Positions 44,600 to 54,100 of a DNA stretch of 64,000 nucleotides are shown one piece after another (position 1 is the stretch's first letter; every line of letters begins with the position of its first letter). The position numbers and the translations under genes are program-made. The stretch comes from Chlamydiota bacterium (GTDB lineage: Bacteria > Auribacterota > Tritonobacteria > UBA1439), in assembly GCA_012729785.1 (NCBI GenBank), contig JAAYCL010000027.1, forward strand, positions 1 through 64,000. The letters run 5' to 3'. The notes under the pieces were generated by a model. That model made no database searches and was not told the DNA's origin. It saw nothing but the letters and a program-made list of their open reading frames with translations.

Positions 44600-45757
44600 A
44601 TGGAGAAGGGCACTGTCGGCCTCGTCGAGACGAAACAATTCACCTTCGCCCATCCCCCCGGCGGCCTCGCGCTCGAGGGGGGCGACACCCTGGGTCCGGT
44701 GACGCTCGCCTACGAGACCTACGGCGCGCTCGCCGCCGACCGCTCCAACGCGATCCTGATCCTCCACGCCCTTTCCGGCGACGCCCACGCGGCGGGGTAC
44801 CACGACGGCGACACGCGTCCCGGCTGGTGGGAGATGATGATCGGGCCGGGGAAGGCGTTCGACACGAACCGGTACTTCGTCGTCTGCGCGAACTGCCTCG
44901 GCGGCTGCACCGGCTCCACCGGCCCCTCCTCCGTAAACCCCGAGACCGGCGCCCCCTACGCGATGGAATTCCCGGTCATCACCATCGGGGACATGGTCAA
45001 GGCGCAGAAGGCGCTCGTGGACCACCTCGGGATCGAAAAGCTCCTCGCCGTGGCGGGCGGTTCGATGGGGGGGATGCAGGCCCTCGAGTGGGTGACCGCG
45101 TACCCCGACGCCGTCCACGCGGCCATCCCGATCGCCACGACCGCCCAGCTTTCCGCGCAGGGGATCGCCTTCAACGAGGTCGGGCGCCAGGCGATCATGG
45201 CCGACCCGCACTGGAACGGCGGCAACTACTACGACGGGGAACACCCGGAGCGGGGTCTCGCCATCGCCCGGATGATCGCGCACATCACCTACCTGAGCGA
45301 CGAGTCGATGCGCCAGAAGTTCGGCAGGCGCCTCCAGGGGAAGCAGGAGCTCTCCTTCGACTTCCTCGCCGACTTCCAGGTCGAATCGTACCTCCACCAC
45401 CAGGGGCAGGTCTTCACCAAGCGATTCGACGCGAACTCGTACCTGTACATCACCAAGGCGATCGACTACTTCGACCTGACCGACATGGGCGCCCGGCCGC
45501 TCGAGGACGCCCTCGGCGGCGTCAAGGCCGCCTTCCTGATCATCGCCTTCTCCTCGGACTGGCTCTACCCCGCCCGGCAGAACAAGGAGATCGCCGACGC
45601 CCTCCGCGCGCACAATCTGGAGGTGAGCTACTGCGTCCTCGACTCCCCGTTCGGGCACGACGCCTTCCTCATCGACCCCAAGCACCAGACCCACCTGATC
45701 ACGCACTTCCTGCGCCATATCCACGAGGAGCACGCGCACGGGAGGCACGGACGATGA
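44600..45757 (+). CDS. metX: Homoserine O-acetyltransferase
   Basis: 385 residues, alpha/beta hydrolase. Nucleophile elbow [12 protein letters not shown] with the catalytic Ser; oxyanion-region [13 protein letters not shown]; the acid and His of the triad lie in FSSDWLYP and GHDAFLID. It activates homoserine with acetyl-CoA for methionine synthesis (a succinyl-using variant cannot be excluded). The stop overlaps metW (ATGA), the usual metXW pair. Confidence 0.92.
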   Translation: MEKGTVGLVETKQFTFAHPPGGLALEGGDTLGPVTLAYETYGALAADRSNAILILHALSGDAHAAGYHDGDTRPGWWEMMIGPGKAFDTNRYFVVCANCLGGCTGSTGPSSVNPETGAPYAMEFPVITIGDMVKAQKALVDHLGIEKLLAVAGGSMGGMQALEWVTAYPDAVHAAIPIATTAQLSAQGIAFNEVGRQAIMADPHWNGGNYYDGEHPERGLAIARMIAHITYLSDESMRQKFGRRLQGKQELSFDFLADFQVESYLHHQGQVFTKRFDANSYLYITKAIDYFDLTDMGARPLEDALGGVKAAFLIIAFSSDWLYPARQNKEIADALRAHNLEVSYCVLDSPFGHDAFLIDPKHQTHLITHFLRHIHEEHAHGRHGR

Positions 45758-46401
45758 GCCCGGAATTCAACGCCCTGCGCCTGCGGCCGGATCTGCTGAA
45801 GATCTACGAGATCATCCGGCCCGGCAGCCGCGTCCTCGACCTCGGCGCCGGGAGCGGCGACCTGCTCAAGGCCCTCGAGCAGCACAAGGGCGCCACGGTC
45901 TTCGGCATCGACAAGTCCGAGGTGGGGATCATGCGGTGCATCGCCAAGGGGATCCCCATCTTCCAGAGCAACCTCGACGAGGGGCTCCGCGACTACGCGA
46001 ACGGGTCGTTCGACTACGTCATCCTCAGCCAGACGCTCCAGCAGGTCTACCGGCCCAAGCAGATCCTCCTGGACGCCGTCCGCGTGGGGAGAAGCGCACT
46101 CGTCAGCATCCCCAACTTCGCCCACTGGCGCATCCGTTTCCATCTCCTCTTCCGCGGCACGATGCCGACGACCCCGGCCATCCCCTACGCCTGGTACGAG
46201 ACGCCGAACATCCACCTCTTGAGCATCCGCGACTTCCGCGCCCTCTGCGCGGAGATCGGGATCGTCATAGTCCGGGAGTGGCCGGTCGGGTTCAGAAAAG
46301 GCCCACTCGCCAGATGCCGCCCTCTCTGGCCCAATCTGCTCGCCGCGCAGGGGGTATTCGAGGTACGCAGCCGGGAAGAGCCGGAGCACGCGCACGGATA
46401 A
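45754..46401 (+). CDS. metW: Methionine biosynthesis protein MetW
   Basis: 215 residues, methyltransferase fold: SAM-binding [16 protein letters not shown], then acidic [10 protein letters not shown] and [13 protein letters not shown]. Always paired with MetX in many Gram-negatives; supports homoserine acetylation, but its exact reaction is unsettled. Translationally coupled to metX by a 4-base overlap. Confidence 0.92.
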   Translation: MSPEFNALRLRPDLLKIYEIIRPGSRVLDLGAGSGDLLKALEQHKGATVFGIDKSEVGIMRCIAKGIPIFQSNLDEGLRDYANGSFDYVILSQTLQQVYRPKQILLDAVRVGRSALVSIPNFAHWRIRFHLLFRGTMPTTPAIPYAWYETPNIHLLSIRDFRALCAEIGIVIVREWPVGFRKGPLARCRPLWPNLLAAQGVFEVRSREEPEHAHG

Positions 46402-46422
46402 CCGTTGAGAGGAGGGTCCGCG

Positions 46423-47454
46423 ATGGAACAGCGCGACTACTTCGAGAGCCAGATCGGGCAGATCCTCTGTCCGGTCACCGACTTCAAGAAGGGGGTCCTC
46501 GACACGACCTACCTGATGCGCCACGACGGGAGCTTCGTCTACGTCGAGGGGTACTACCAGCCCCCCGGCAAGGTGATCGGCAAGATCATCTACCACCCGA
46601 AGGAGGGCGGGAAGATCGACATCCACGGCCGCCCCTACGCGAGCATGGTGAAGGGGGAGAAGGACGGGCAGTCGACCTACATCCCGCACGACGAACAGAT
46701 CCGGAATCATTACCTTCTCGACCCGACGCTCGAGCGGGAGGATCTGATCGTGACGAAGTTCCACGTCGGGTTCCCGCTCTCCGGTTTCCGCGGCTACTTC
46801 AACGACCGCCTCTCCCTCTTCTACGCGATGGGCAAGTTCCCCCTTGTCGGAAAGGCGGTGGAGAACGCGAGCCGTTTCCTCGAGATCCCCATCAGCCGGC
46901 TCGGGATCACCGGCTCAACCGCGCTCGGGCGCCGCGGCGAACACTCCGACGTGGACCTCGTCATCTTCGGCACCGTCGCGCAGAACCGCGAGACGGCGGC
47001 GCGGATCGCCGACTACGTCCACCGGACCCCCGAGGCGCGCGTGGTCGAGTTCGGGAAGCTCTGGCCGCTCCGCTTCATCCACCAGGGGATCGAGATCTGC
47101 CCCGCGTACGTCTACATCGACCTCGACGAGGTCCCGCTGCGGAACTGCACGGTGGAGCTCGTGAAGGACGACGTGCAGGCGTACGGAACGGTGCGCGACG
47201 ACACGCACGCGATCTTCATGCCGCCGGTGGTGACCCTCTCCGACGTCTGGCTCGACGGGAAGCGTGCCGACGACATCTGTCTCATCGTCTACGACGGCTC
47301 GCTGCGGGGGGAGTTCTACCTGAAGGAGCGCCTCGGTGTGCGCGGGCGCCTGATCCGCGTGAAGAAGGACGGGGAGGAGTTCATGGCCCTCGCCGCCTCC
47401 GACGCGGGCGACATCACCCGCCAGAGGTTCGTGAAGGGCGTGCCGACGATCTAG
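46423..47454 (+). CDS. Nucleotidyltransferase-fold protein of unknown function
   Basis: 343 residues. The centre has GITGSTALGRRGEHSDVDLVIFG, split as GSTALG and a DxD pair, the Pol-beta nucleotidyltransferase signature; a flanking DxD-like third acid is probably DLDEVP. N- and C-terminal parts are not recognised. The ATG is set by GGAGGG (46411-46416) 6 bases upstream. It follows metW by 21 bases and may share its transcript, but no link to methionine is shown. An archaeal-type predicted nucleotidyltransferase is the nearest general description. Confidence 0.6.
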   Translation: MEQRDYFESQIGQILCPVTDFKKGVLDTTYLMRHDGSFVYVEGYYQPPGKVIGKIIYHPKEGGKIDIHGRPYASMVKGEKDGQSTYIPHDEQIRNHYLLDPTLEREDLIVTKFHVGFPLSGFRGYFNDRLSLFYAMGKFPLVGKAVENASRFLEIPISRLGITGSTALGRRGEHSDVDLVIFGTVAQNRETAARIADYVHRTPEARVVEFGKLWPLRFIHQGIEICPAYVYIDLDEVPLRNCTVELVKDDVQAYGTVRDDTHAIFMPPVVTLSDVWLDGKRADDICLIVYDGSLRGEFYLKERLGVRGRLIRVKKDGEEFMALAASDAGDITRQRFVKGVPTI

Positions 47455-47508
47455 CGCCGGAACCCGCGCCTCGCGCGGCCCGGCCCCCACGGCGGACGCC
47501 GGCCGCGC

Positions 47509-48981
47509 CTACCGGTGCGCCCCGGTGCCTGTGCGCCGTGGCGCGGTGCGCAGATAGTCCGCGAAAAGCTCCGAGAGGCGCTGGATGTCGGCGAGGATCT
47601 CCGAGGCGTCCACCCGCGTGAACCGGTAGTCGTCCAGCAGCAGCTCCCCTCCCGCCGCGACCCACCGCGCCTCGCTGCCGTTGGAGGCCCAGATCAGGTT
47701 CTCCGCGACGTTGTCGATGCGCGTCGGCGTGAGGTGGGCCCCGCGGAGATCGATCAGCACGAAGTCCGCGGCGCGGCCCGCCTCGAGCGACCCCGCGTTC
47801 AGCCCCAGCATCTGCGCCGGCTCGACGGTGATCAGCTCGAGCATCCGCTGCGCGGGCAGGAGCGTCGCGTCCTGGTGGAGCGCCTTCTGGTACTGCGCGG
47901 CGAGGCGGGCGGCGTTGAGGATGTTCTGGTTGTCGGCGCTCCCGGAGCCGTCGGTCGAGACGGCGACCGGGATCCCCATCGACATCATCCGGATGAGCGG
48001 CGGCATCCCCGAGCCGAGGATGGTGTTGGCGAGCGGGTTGTGGACGATCTTTACGCCCGTGTCGCGGAGGATCTCGAGGTCCCGGTCGGTGCAGTTGACC
48101 TGGTGGGCGAGGATGGTGTCGCCGTCGAGGAAGCCGATCCCCTTGGCGTACTCCACCTCCGTCATCCCGTACGTCTCGACGAACCAGCGCGTCGTCCCGG
48201 GCTCCTCGGAGGAGTGCGTGTGGATGAGCGTGCCGTGGTCGCGCGCCCATTGTTTAAGCCCCTTCAGCATCTCGGGGCCGTTCGAGAAGAACTGGTCGGG
48301 CCCCGGGATGACGCGCACGCGCGGCACGGCGGCGAACTCGCGCGCGTACCCGTCGACGCGTTCGACCGCCTGGGACGGCGTATCGAGGATCCGGGCGTCG
48401 TAGTGCCGGTCCTGGCTCCCGACCGCGATGGTGAGGCGGGTGCCGGCCTCCGTGTTCGCCTTGACGAGCTCGCGGACGTGGTACTTGCTGAAGTTGCAGT
48501 GGTGGGTGAGGGCCGAGGTGATACCGTACGAGACGTCGTCGAGGCGCGCCTTCCGGTACGCGACCTCGTTGGAGGAGCGCCCGAACCCCTTCTCGAGCCG
48601 CTTCGCGTTCTCCGTCAGGAAGCCGGTGAACGGGTTGACGGCGTTGTCGAGCCAGGCGGTGAGCGGCTGGTCCTTGGCGACGCCGATGATGGCGGATTCG
48701 TGGTCGTGTCCGTGCGCCTTCACGAACCCCGGGAGGAGGGCGCCGTTCAGGCGCGGGACCGCCTCGTCGCCGGGACCGGTCCCCGCGCCGACGACGAGGA
48801 GGTCCTCCCCGCAGGCGGCGAGGATCCGCGCGCCGATCTCGGGCGTGTACCGCCCCGCCTCGGCGATACGCGGCCCCTCCGTGAACAGGTACCCGTCCTC
48901 GATCCGCGCCGCCCGTCCGCCTTTCCCGCCCATCGGCAGGAGGAACCGCGCGCGGATGAGAAGATGATTCGGCTTTTTCAT
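47509..48981 (-). CDS. Amidohydrolase of the SsnA/TRZ-ATZ type
   Basis: 490 residues, composite barrel metalloenzyme. Probable zinc ligands: HGH in FVKAHGHDHE, the HTHSSEE motif, His in LAHQVNC and Asp in STDGSGS. Similar enzymes deaminate cytosine, adenosine or guanine, or remove chlorine from triazines; SsnA is linked to selenate metabolism. GGAGTG before ATG 48981 sets the start. Its neighbour on the right is divergent. The substrate is not evident. Confidence 0.85.
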   Translation of the reverse strand: MKKPNHLLIRARFLLPMGGKGGRAARIEDGYLFTEGPRIAEAGRYTPEIGARILAACGEDLLVVGAGTGPGDEAVPRLNGALLPGFVKAHGHDHESAIIGVAKDQPLTAWLDNAVNPFTGFLTENAKRLEKGFGRSSNEVAYRKARLDDVSYGITSALTHHCNFSKYHVRELVKANTEAGTRLTIAVGSQDRHYDARILDTPSQAVERVDGYAREFAAVPRVRVIPGPDQFFSNGPEMLKGLKQWARDHGTLIHTHSSEEPGTTRWFVETYGMTEVEYAKGIGFLDGDTILAHQVNCTDRDLEILRDTGVKIVHNPLANTILGSGMPPLIRMMSMGIPVAVSTDGSGSADNQNILNAARLAAQYQKALHQDATLLPAQRMLELITVEPAQMLGLNAGSLEAGRAADFVLIDLRGAHLTPTRIDNVAENLIWASNGSEARWVAAGGELLLDDYRFTRVDASEILADIQRLSELFADYLRTAPRRTGTGAHR

Positions 48982-49024
48982 GGTCACTCCATGGTGTGCC
49001 CTGTCCCATCCCCCGTCGCGGGGG

Positions 49025-49038
49025 GCCTGCCGGCAGGC
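49025..49038. repeat. Palindromic G/C-rich element in a divergent intergenic region
   Basis: GCCTGCCGGCAGGC, a perfect 14-bp palindrome, preceded by CCCCCGTCGCGGGGGG near 49013-49025. It lies between two divergent genes, so it may be an operator or a folded leader. No terminator. Confidence 0.4.
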
Positions 49039-49160
49039 AGAGGCCGGGGGAGAGGGCAATGTCCCCTCGCCCTGGGGATGCATCAGTCTATAACAATCCC
49101 CTTGCCGGGAAAAGCCCCATGCCCTATGATGGCGCGCTCTCCCCGGAGGAATGCGCCCGT

Positions 49161-50006
49161 ATGCTACTGCTGTCTATCGGCTCGCTGCGCTTCTTCGGCC
49201 TCGACCGCGTCTTCATGCTCGCCAAGGATCTGGGCTTCGACGGCGTCGAGGTCATCGTGGACGACCGGTGGGACACCGCGGATCCCGGCTACCTCCGCAC
49301 CCTCTCGGCCCGGTACTCCCTCCCGATCCCGAGCCTCCACTCCCCGTTCAGCTTCATCCCGACGCCGGCGTGGGGCACCGACCCGGTGGAGCGGATGCGG
49401 CGCTCCGTGGCCCTCGCCGAGGAGATCGGGAGCGAGGTCCTCGTCATCCACCTCGCCTTTTTCGCCGACGCCCGCTACGCGGCCTGGGTGCGAGACGAGC
49501 TACCGCGGTGGCAGGAGAAGACGGCCGTGAAGCTGGCCGTGGAGAACATGCCGCACGCGTTCAAGATGCTCGGCAGGGCGGGGATACGCCTGGGGACGGG
49601 GACCTTCTACGCGGTGGACCGCGGGAGGTGGCGCAACCGGCTGTTGCGCCCCTTCAGCTGCGACTGCCACATCGACAACATGTTCGAGAACCTGCTCCGC
49701 TACCCGTACCGCGTGCTCGACACCACGCACCTGGCCACCGCGGGCCTCGATCCGGTGGCGGCGTACGAGCGCCTGAAGGAGGGGCTCGTCCTCGTCCACG
49801 TCTCCAACTACGACGGGCGCGAGCACCAGCCGCTCTCGACCGGGCTGCTCGACATCGGCGGCTTCCTCTCCCACCTCGCCCGGGACGGCTACGCGGGGCA
49901 CGTCACGCTGGAGCTGATGCCGGACAACTTCCCCGACCGTTCAGAGGCCACCGCGCGCCGCATCCTCGCCGGCGACCTCGCCCTGCTGCGCGAATACCTC
50001 GGGTGA
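49161..50006 (+). CDS. Sugar phosphate isomerase/epimerase-like TIM-barrel protein
   Basis: 281 residues. The fold is seen in GFDGVEVIVDD at the start, SLHSPFSF, VLVIHLAF, KLAVENMP, and the metal-binding His in DTTHLATAG and VHVSNYDG. Family members (AP endonuclease-2/xylose isomerase-like) isomerise sugars or act on DNA; this one lacks clear endonuclease features. GGAGGA (49145-49150) decides ATG 49161 over earlier in-frame starts. Divergent from the amidohydrolase. Confidence 0.8.
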   Translation: MLLLSIGSLRFFGLDRVFMLAKDLGFDGVEVIVDDRWDTADPGYLRTLSARYSLPIPSLHSPFSFIPTPAWGTDPVERMRRSVALAEEIGSEVLVIHLAFFADARYAAWVRDELPRWQEKTAVKLAVENMPHAFKMLGRAGIRLGTGTFYAVDRGRWRNRLLRPFSCDCHIDNMFENLLRYPYRVLDTTHLATAGLDPVAAYERLKEGLVLVHVSNYDGREHQPLSTGLLDIGGFLSHLARDGYAGHVTLELMPDNFPDRSEATARRILAGDLALLREYLG

Positions 50007-50029
50007 GCCGGCCCGTCCCGCCGCACCCG

Positions 50030-51679
50030 TCACCGGACGCGGAGTATCTCGGTGTCCTCGGCCCCCGCGATCCAGTTGAGCCGGCCGTTCACGATCGGCG
50101 CCCTCGCGTCGACCGCGCCGCCCTGGAGCAGGTAATCGCCCGTGGGGATCCGATCGAAGGAGGCGCTGAACAGACGGATGCCGTGCGCGGCGGCCGGAAC
50201 GGTCATCGCCACCGGCGCCCAGTGTTTCCCCCTCCTCTGCATCACGTAGGCGCTGAGATCGGGCGTGAGCCGGTTGCCCTCCACCAGGTAGAGGCGACGC
50301 CCCGCAGGCGTGACGATGTAGAACGCGGGGTAGAACGGCTCGTGTATCGCCCTCGTCACGTCCACGTCGATATCGATCGCCCCGGTCGTGGCGAACCGGG
50401 TGCGGTTCGGCCGAAGGTGCACCGTGTGCGCCGCGGGTGCGTCGCTCATCGGCTGGATGGCGATATGGACCTCGGCCGCATCCCCCTCGACGCCGGTGCT
50501 GAACTCCCCCACGTCGTCGAAGGAGAACCCGTAACAGAACCCCTCGTACGCGGCCTCGTGCAGCACCTTCGAGTACAGGTTCGTCGGCTCGTGCGCGTAG
50601 AACCGTCGGGCGTCGCGCCACCAGTCGTCGGGATTCTGGATGCCGTGCGCGCCGTCGTAGAGAACCCCGCGGTTCAGCGCGGCGCCCATCGTCTTGATGA
50701 TCCCCTGCTTCGCGATGCTGTCGCTCCCCGTGGTGAACAGGTAGCCGGGCCCGTCGCACCCGAAGATATGCGCGCCCTGGCCGGCGAGGTTTTTGATCTC
50801 GACCTTCTCCTTTGTGCCCGCGGTAAACCTAAAGGCCCCTTTCTCCACTTGCCCGGTCGCCTTCCACGCGGGCGCGTTCGGGGGGCTCTTGAGGTACAGT
50901 GTCTTCGTGCCATAGTAGCTCCAGCATCGGGAGACGTAATCGTCGAAATACGAATCGAACGGCTTTGTGTCCGCCAGCTTGTTCGGCGCGACGAACCTGA
51001 CGGGCGTACCGCCGTTCCAGACCATGCCGTGGTTCCACGGCGCGGGGAGGTTTTTGAGTTCGGAGATGATCGCGTGCCTGCTCTTCGTGAAACCGCGCGA
51101 CAGGGTGGTCCCGTTGCGGAGCTTCAGCCCGAGCATGAAGGAGATGCTGAAGTAGTCGACGGTGGTGGTGTTGAGGAACGGCCGCTTGCCGTGCTCCCAG
51201 TCCAGTTCGATCTTGTCGAAGATCAGGTGGTAGTTCGGATTGTTCTGATCGACGGCGGAGGGCGTTTCCAGTTCGGTAGCCGAGAACACGTGGAAATACG
51301 CCGGCTGCTTGAAGGAGATGTACACCCGCCCGCTGATGATATGCGGCATCCGGAAGGAGTAGGCGTGGATCGTCTCGTGCGTGAGCTCGGAGAGTCTGCG
51401 CGCGTAGCCGGTGTACCGGTCGTGCGGCCACGGCCCTCCCGGGGGACGGACGGTGTTGTCGCTTTCGGCGATCGGATGCCAGGTCGAGGTCGCGAGATCC
51501 ACGTGCCCGTTTTTACCGGAACCGGAGGGATCGAGCCCCGTCATCTGGACGTACACCTGGTCGTCCGCGTAGGTGTGGGAATCGTTCAGGACGATCACCT
51601 TCAACAGGTCCGCGCCGCACCGGCACGGGACCGCCGCCGCCATCACCGCCGCCGCCAGAATTCCCACCGCCCTATTCAT
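50030..51679 (-). CDS. Secreted GH64-like beta-1,3-glucanase family protein
   Basis: 549 residues, signal peptide about 1-23 (MNRAVGILAAAVMAAAVPCRCGA). The beta-rich body has FDKIELDWEH, LNTTTVDYFSISFMLGLKL and YGFSFDDVG, which recall the laminaripentaose-producing GH64/thaumatin-like fold; the beta-strand tail after residue 400 is an unassigned domain. Likely exported and acting on beta-1,3-glucan or a related polymer. AAAGGGGGGG lies before ATG 51679. Confidence 0.65.
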   Translation of the reverse strand: MNRAVGILAAAVMAAAVPCRCGADLLKVIVLNDSHTYADDQVYVQMTGLDPSGSGKNGHVDLATSTWHPIAESDNTVRPPGGPWPHDRYTGYARRLSELTHETIHAYSFRMPHIISGRVYISFKQPAYFHVFSATELETPSAVDQNNPNYHLIFDKIELDWEHGKRPFLNTTTVDYFSISFMLGLKLRNGTTLSRGFTKSRHAIISELKNLPAPWNHGMVWNGGTPVRFVAPNKLADTKPFDSYFDDYVSRCWSYYGTKTLYLKSPPNAPAWKATGQVEKGAFRFTAGTKEKVEIKNLAGQGAHIFGCDGPGYLFTTGSDSIAKQGIIKTMGAALNRGVLYDGAHGIQNPDDWWRDARRFYAHEPTNLYSKVLHEAAYEGFCYGFSFDDVGEFSTGVEGDAAEVHIAIQPMSDAPAAHTVHLRPNRTRFATTGAIDIDVDVTRAIHEPFYPAFYIVTPAGRRLYLVEGNRLTPDLSAYVMQRRGKHWAPVAMTVPAAAHGIRLFSASFDRIPTGDYLLQGGAVDARAPIVNGRLNWIAGAEDTEILRVR

Positions 51680-52018
51680 ACCCCCCCCTTTCGTGCTAAT
51701 TTTTGAATGTACACACCCCGCGCGCGCGACGCAAGCGTTTCCTTATCTGCGTTTCCCTATCCGCTGTCGCATTCCCCGCGCGTGTCCCGATTCCCCCACG
51801 GTTCAAGGAAACCGGTCTCATCTACCCCGGGCTGATCGCGTTGAAGATCTCGCATATGCCGGATTACGGCGCGGCTGATACAACGGCCTGCCAGTGAAGA
51901 GCCGGACACGGCATGCACCCGGACCGGTTGGAGGTCGCGATGACCTGGATCGCGATTCAGTTGCTGCATTTCGTGCAACAACCGACGCCGACGGTGCTCC
52001 CATGGACAAGAGAACACC
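51680..52018. other. Intergenic stretch without a supported gene
   Basis: 339 bases of lower GC than the flanks. Several short frames exist, none with a family, ribosome site or consistent codon bias. It leads into the SWIM fragment and may contain remains of lost DNA. Confidence 0.4.
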
Positions 52019-52243
52019 ATGACGATCGCGGATTTGACGCGGGAAGATCTGAAGGGGTGGGCCGGAGACCGGATCGTGAGACGCGGCCGATCATATACAC
52101 GCGACGCGAAGGATCTGCGCGTCGCCGCGGTTGGGGCGCGTGTCGCGTGGGCGCACGGAGGCGATCGTTACGCCGCGACGGTGCGCATGCTCGGGGTGCT
52201 GAATGCGCTCGAGGGACGCCGCGCTCCGATCGTCGGCGGTTGA
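52019..52243 (+). pseudogene. Truncated SWIM zinc-finger family protein
   Basis: 74 codons. The first about 50 residues (IADLTREDLKGWAGDRIVRRGRSY and LRVAAVGARVAWAHGGDRYAATV) match the N-terminus of SWIM zinc-finger proteins, which should continue for hundreds of residues with a CxCx-nCxH motif. Here the similarity stops and the frame ends within 25 residues, so the gene is broken. Isolated, between the glucanase and rsmI. Confidence 0.55.
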
Positions 52244-52322
52244 GGAACGCGCGGTTCCGACGGATTTCGCGCATCTTCCGCACAATCCCCGCGTGTCTCT
52301 TGGCGCGCCCTCGAAGCCGTCC

Positions 52323-53144
52323 TCAGCGTGTATGACGGTACAGGTCGCTCTTGGAGATGCCGCTGAGCTGCGCGGCGAGCTTGAGGGCCGCCTTGCGGTC
52401 GATGGAGAGCCGCTCCTCGAGGTGCTTCACGTAGGCGGGCAGATCGACTGCGCCCCAGTCGGTCTCCTCTTTCGCGCCGGCGAGGACGATGACGACCTCG
52501 CCCTTCACCTCGCCCTCCCCCACCCTGCCGATGATCCCGGAGAGCGTGCCGCGGGCGAACTCCTCGTGGATCTTCGTGAGCTCGCGCGCCACGGCCGCCT
52601 CCCTGTCGCCCATGGCGAGGAGCATCTCGCGGAGCGTCTCGGCCAGCCGGCGGGGGGATTCGTGGAAGACGAGCGTCCGCGTGTCGTGCGTGAGCGCGGC
52701 GAGGCGGGCGCGGCGCTCCTGCGCTCCTCTCGGCAGGAAGCCCTCGAAGCAGAAGCGCGACGTGTCCAGGCCGGAGGCGGCGAGCGCCGCGGCGAGGGCG
52801 ACAGGGCCGGGGACGGGGACCACGTCGAAGCCCTCCGCGATCGCCATCCGCGCGACCAGCGCGCCCGGGTCGGAGATCCCCGGCATCCCCGCGTCCGAGA
52901 CGAGCGCGACGCTCTTCCCCTCTCGCAGGAAGCCGATCAGCGCGCGCGCCTTCTCCTTCTCGCGCGCGCCGAAGTAGCTGACCAGACGCTTCCGCACCCG
53001 GTGGCGCTCGAGCAGGTGCTGCGTGCGGCGCGTGTCCTCGCAGGCGACGAGATCGACCTCGCCGAGGATCCGCAGGGCGCGCAGGGTGATATCCTCGAGG
53101 TTCCCGATGGGCGTGGCGACGAGGTAGAGCGTTCCCCTTTTCAC
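52323..53144 (-). CDS. rsmI: 16S rRNA (cytidine1402-2'-O)-methyltransferase
   Basis: 273 residues, SAM-dependent. Motifs LVATPIGNLEDITLRALR, CEDTRRTQHLL, VSDAGMPGISDPGA and PGPVALAAALAASGL are diagnostic of the RsmI family of tetrapyrrole-methylase fold enzymes. GTG 53144 follows AGGGGAGGGG; ATG 53177 further upstream is in frame but lacks support. It methylates the ribosomal decoding centre. Confidence 0.94.
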   Translation of the reverse strand: MKRGTLYLVATPIGNLEDITLRALRILGEVDLVACEDTRRTQHLLERHRVRKRLVSYFGAREKEKARALIGFLREGKSVALVSDAGMPGISDPGALVARMAIAEGFDVVPVPGPVALAAALAASGLDTSRFCFEGFLPRGAQERRARLAALTHDTRTLVFHESPRRLAETLREMLLAMGDREAAVARELTKIHEEFARGTLSGIIGRVGEGEVKGEVVIVLAGAKEETDWGAVDLPAYVKHLEERLSIDRKAALKLAAQLSGISKSDLYRHTR

Positions 53145-53245
53145 TCCCCTCCCCTCCCCTCCCCCGTCGCGGCGCACGCAGTCGGCGCGTCCGACGGATC
53201 CATGCCGAATCCGACCGCCTTCGGCCGGGCTGCCCCAGGCGTGCC

Positions 53246-54100
53246 CTACTCCGCGAAGCCGGGCAGCATCATCTCGAGTATCCGCTCGAGGTCCTCCTGC
53301 GAGTAGTACTCCACCTCTATCCGCCCCTTGCGCCTTCCGGGGACGATGCGCACCTGCGTTCCGTAGGCGCCGCGCAAATTCTCCTCGATCTTGAGCAGCT
53401 CCGCCGATTTCCGGGGCGCCGCCCCCGCGCGGTGCCGGGGTTTTCGCTGCATCCGCGCGATCCAGCGCTCGGCCTCGCGCACCGACAGCCCGCGCGCCAC
53501 GATCAGGTCCCGCAACGCCTTCTGCTGCCGAGGATCCTCCGCGGCCAAAAGGACCTTCGCGTGTCCCGCCGTGAGCCGCCCGGCGGCGATGTCGTCCTGG
53601 ACCTCCTCGGGCAGTTTGAGGAGCCGGATCGCGTTCGCCACGGCCGCGCGGCTCTTGCCGACCTTCCCGGCGATCTCCTCCTGCGTGAGCGTGAACGCTT
53701 CGCCGAGGGTCCGATACGCGCGCGCCTCCTCGATCGGGTTCAGATCCTCCCGCTGCACGTTCTCCACGATCGCCAGCTCGAGCGCCTGCCGGTCGTCCGC
53801 GTTCTTCACGATCGCCGGCAGCGTCCGCGCCCCGAGGGCCTTGGCGGCCCTCAGGCGCCGCTCGCCCGCGATGAGCTCGAACTCCCCGCCCGCGGGCCTC
53901 ACGATGATCGGCTGGATGACGCCCTTCTCCTTGATGGACTCCACGAGTTCCCGGAGGCGCTCCGCGTCGAACTCGAGGCGCGGCTGGAATCTGCCCGCCT
54001 TGACGCGGGCGACGTCGATCTCCACCACCTCGCGCTCGCGGGCGGTGACCGTCTCCGGGATGAGCGCGCTCAGGCCCCTTCCGAGTGCAAGCTTAGCCAT
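53246..54100 (-). CDS. parB: Chromosome-partitioning protein ParB
   Basis: 284 residues. The CTPase motif GERRLRAAK, box ELAIVENVQREDLNPIEEA and helix-turn-helix LTQEEIAGKVGKSRAAVANA are all present, with a C-terminal dimerisation domain. It binds parS (two copies at 55338-55400), spreads, and loads SMC while ParA moves the origins. ATG 54100 has AAGGAAGG upstream and overlaps the end of parA by 8 bases. Confidence 0.97.
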   Translation of the reverse strand: MAKLALGRGLSALIPETVTAREREVVEIDVARVKAGRFQPRLEFDAERLRELVESIKEKGVIQPIIVRPAGGEFELIAGERRLRAAKALGARTLPAIVKNADDRQALELAIVENVQREDLNPIEEARAYRTLGEAFTLTQEEIAGKVGKSRAAVANAIRLLKLPEEVQDDIAAGRLTAGHAKVLLAAEDPRQQKALRDLIVARGLSVREAERWIARMQRKPRHRAGAAPRKSAELLKIEENLRGAYGTQVRIVPGRRKGRIEVEYYSQEDLERILEMMLPGFAE

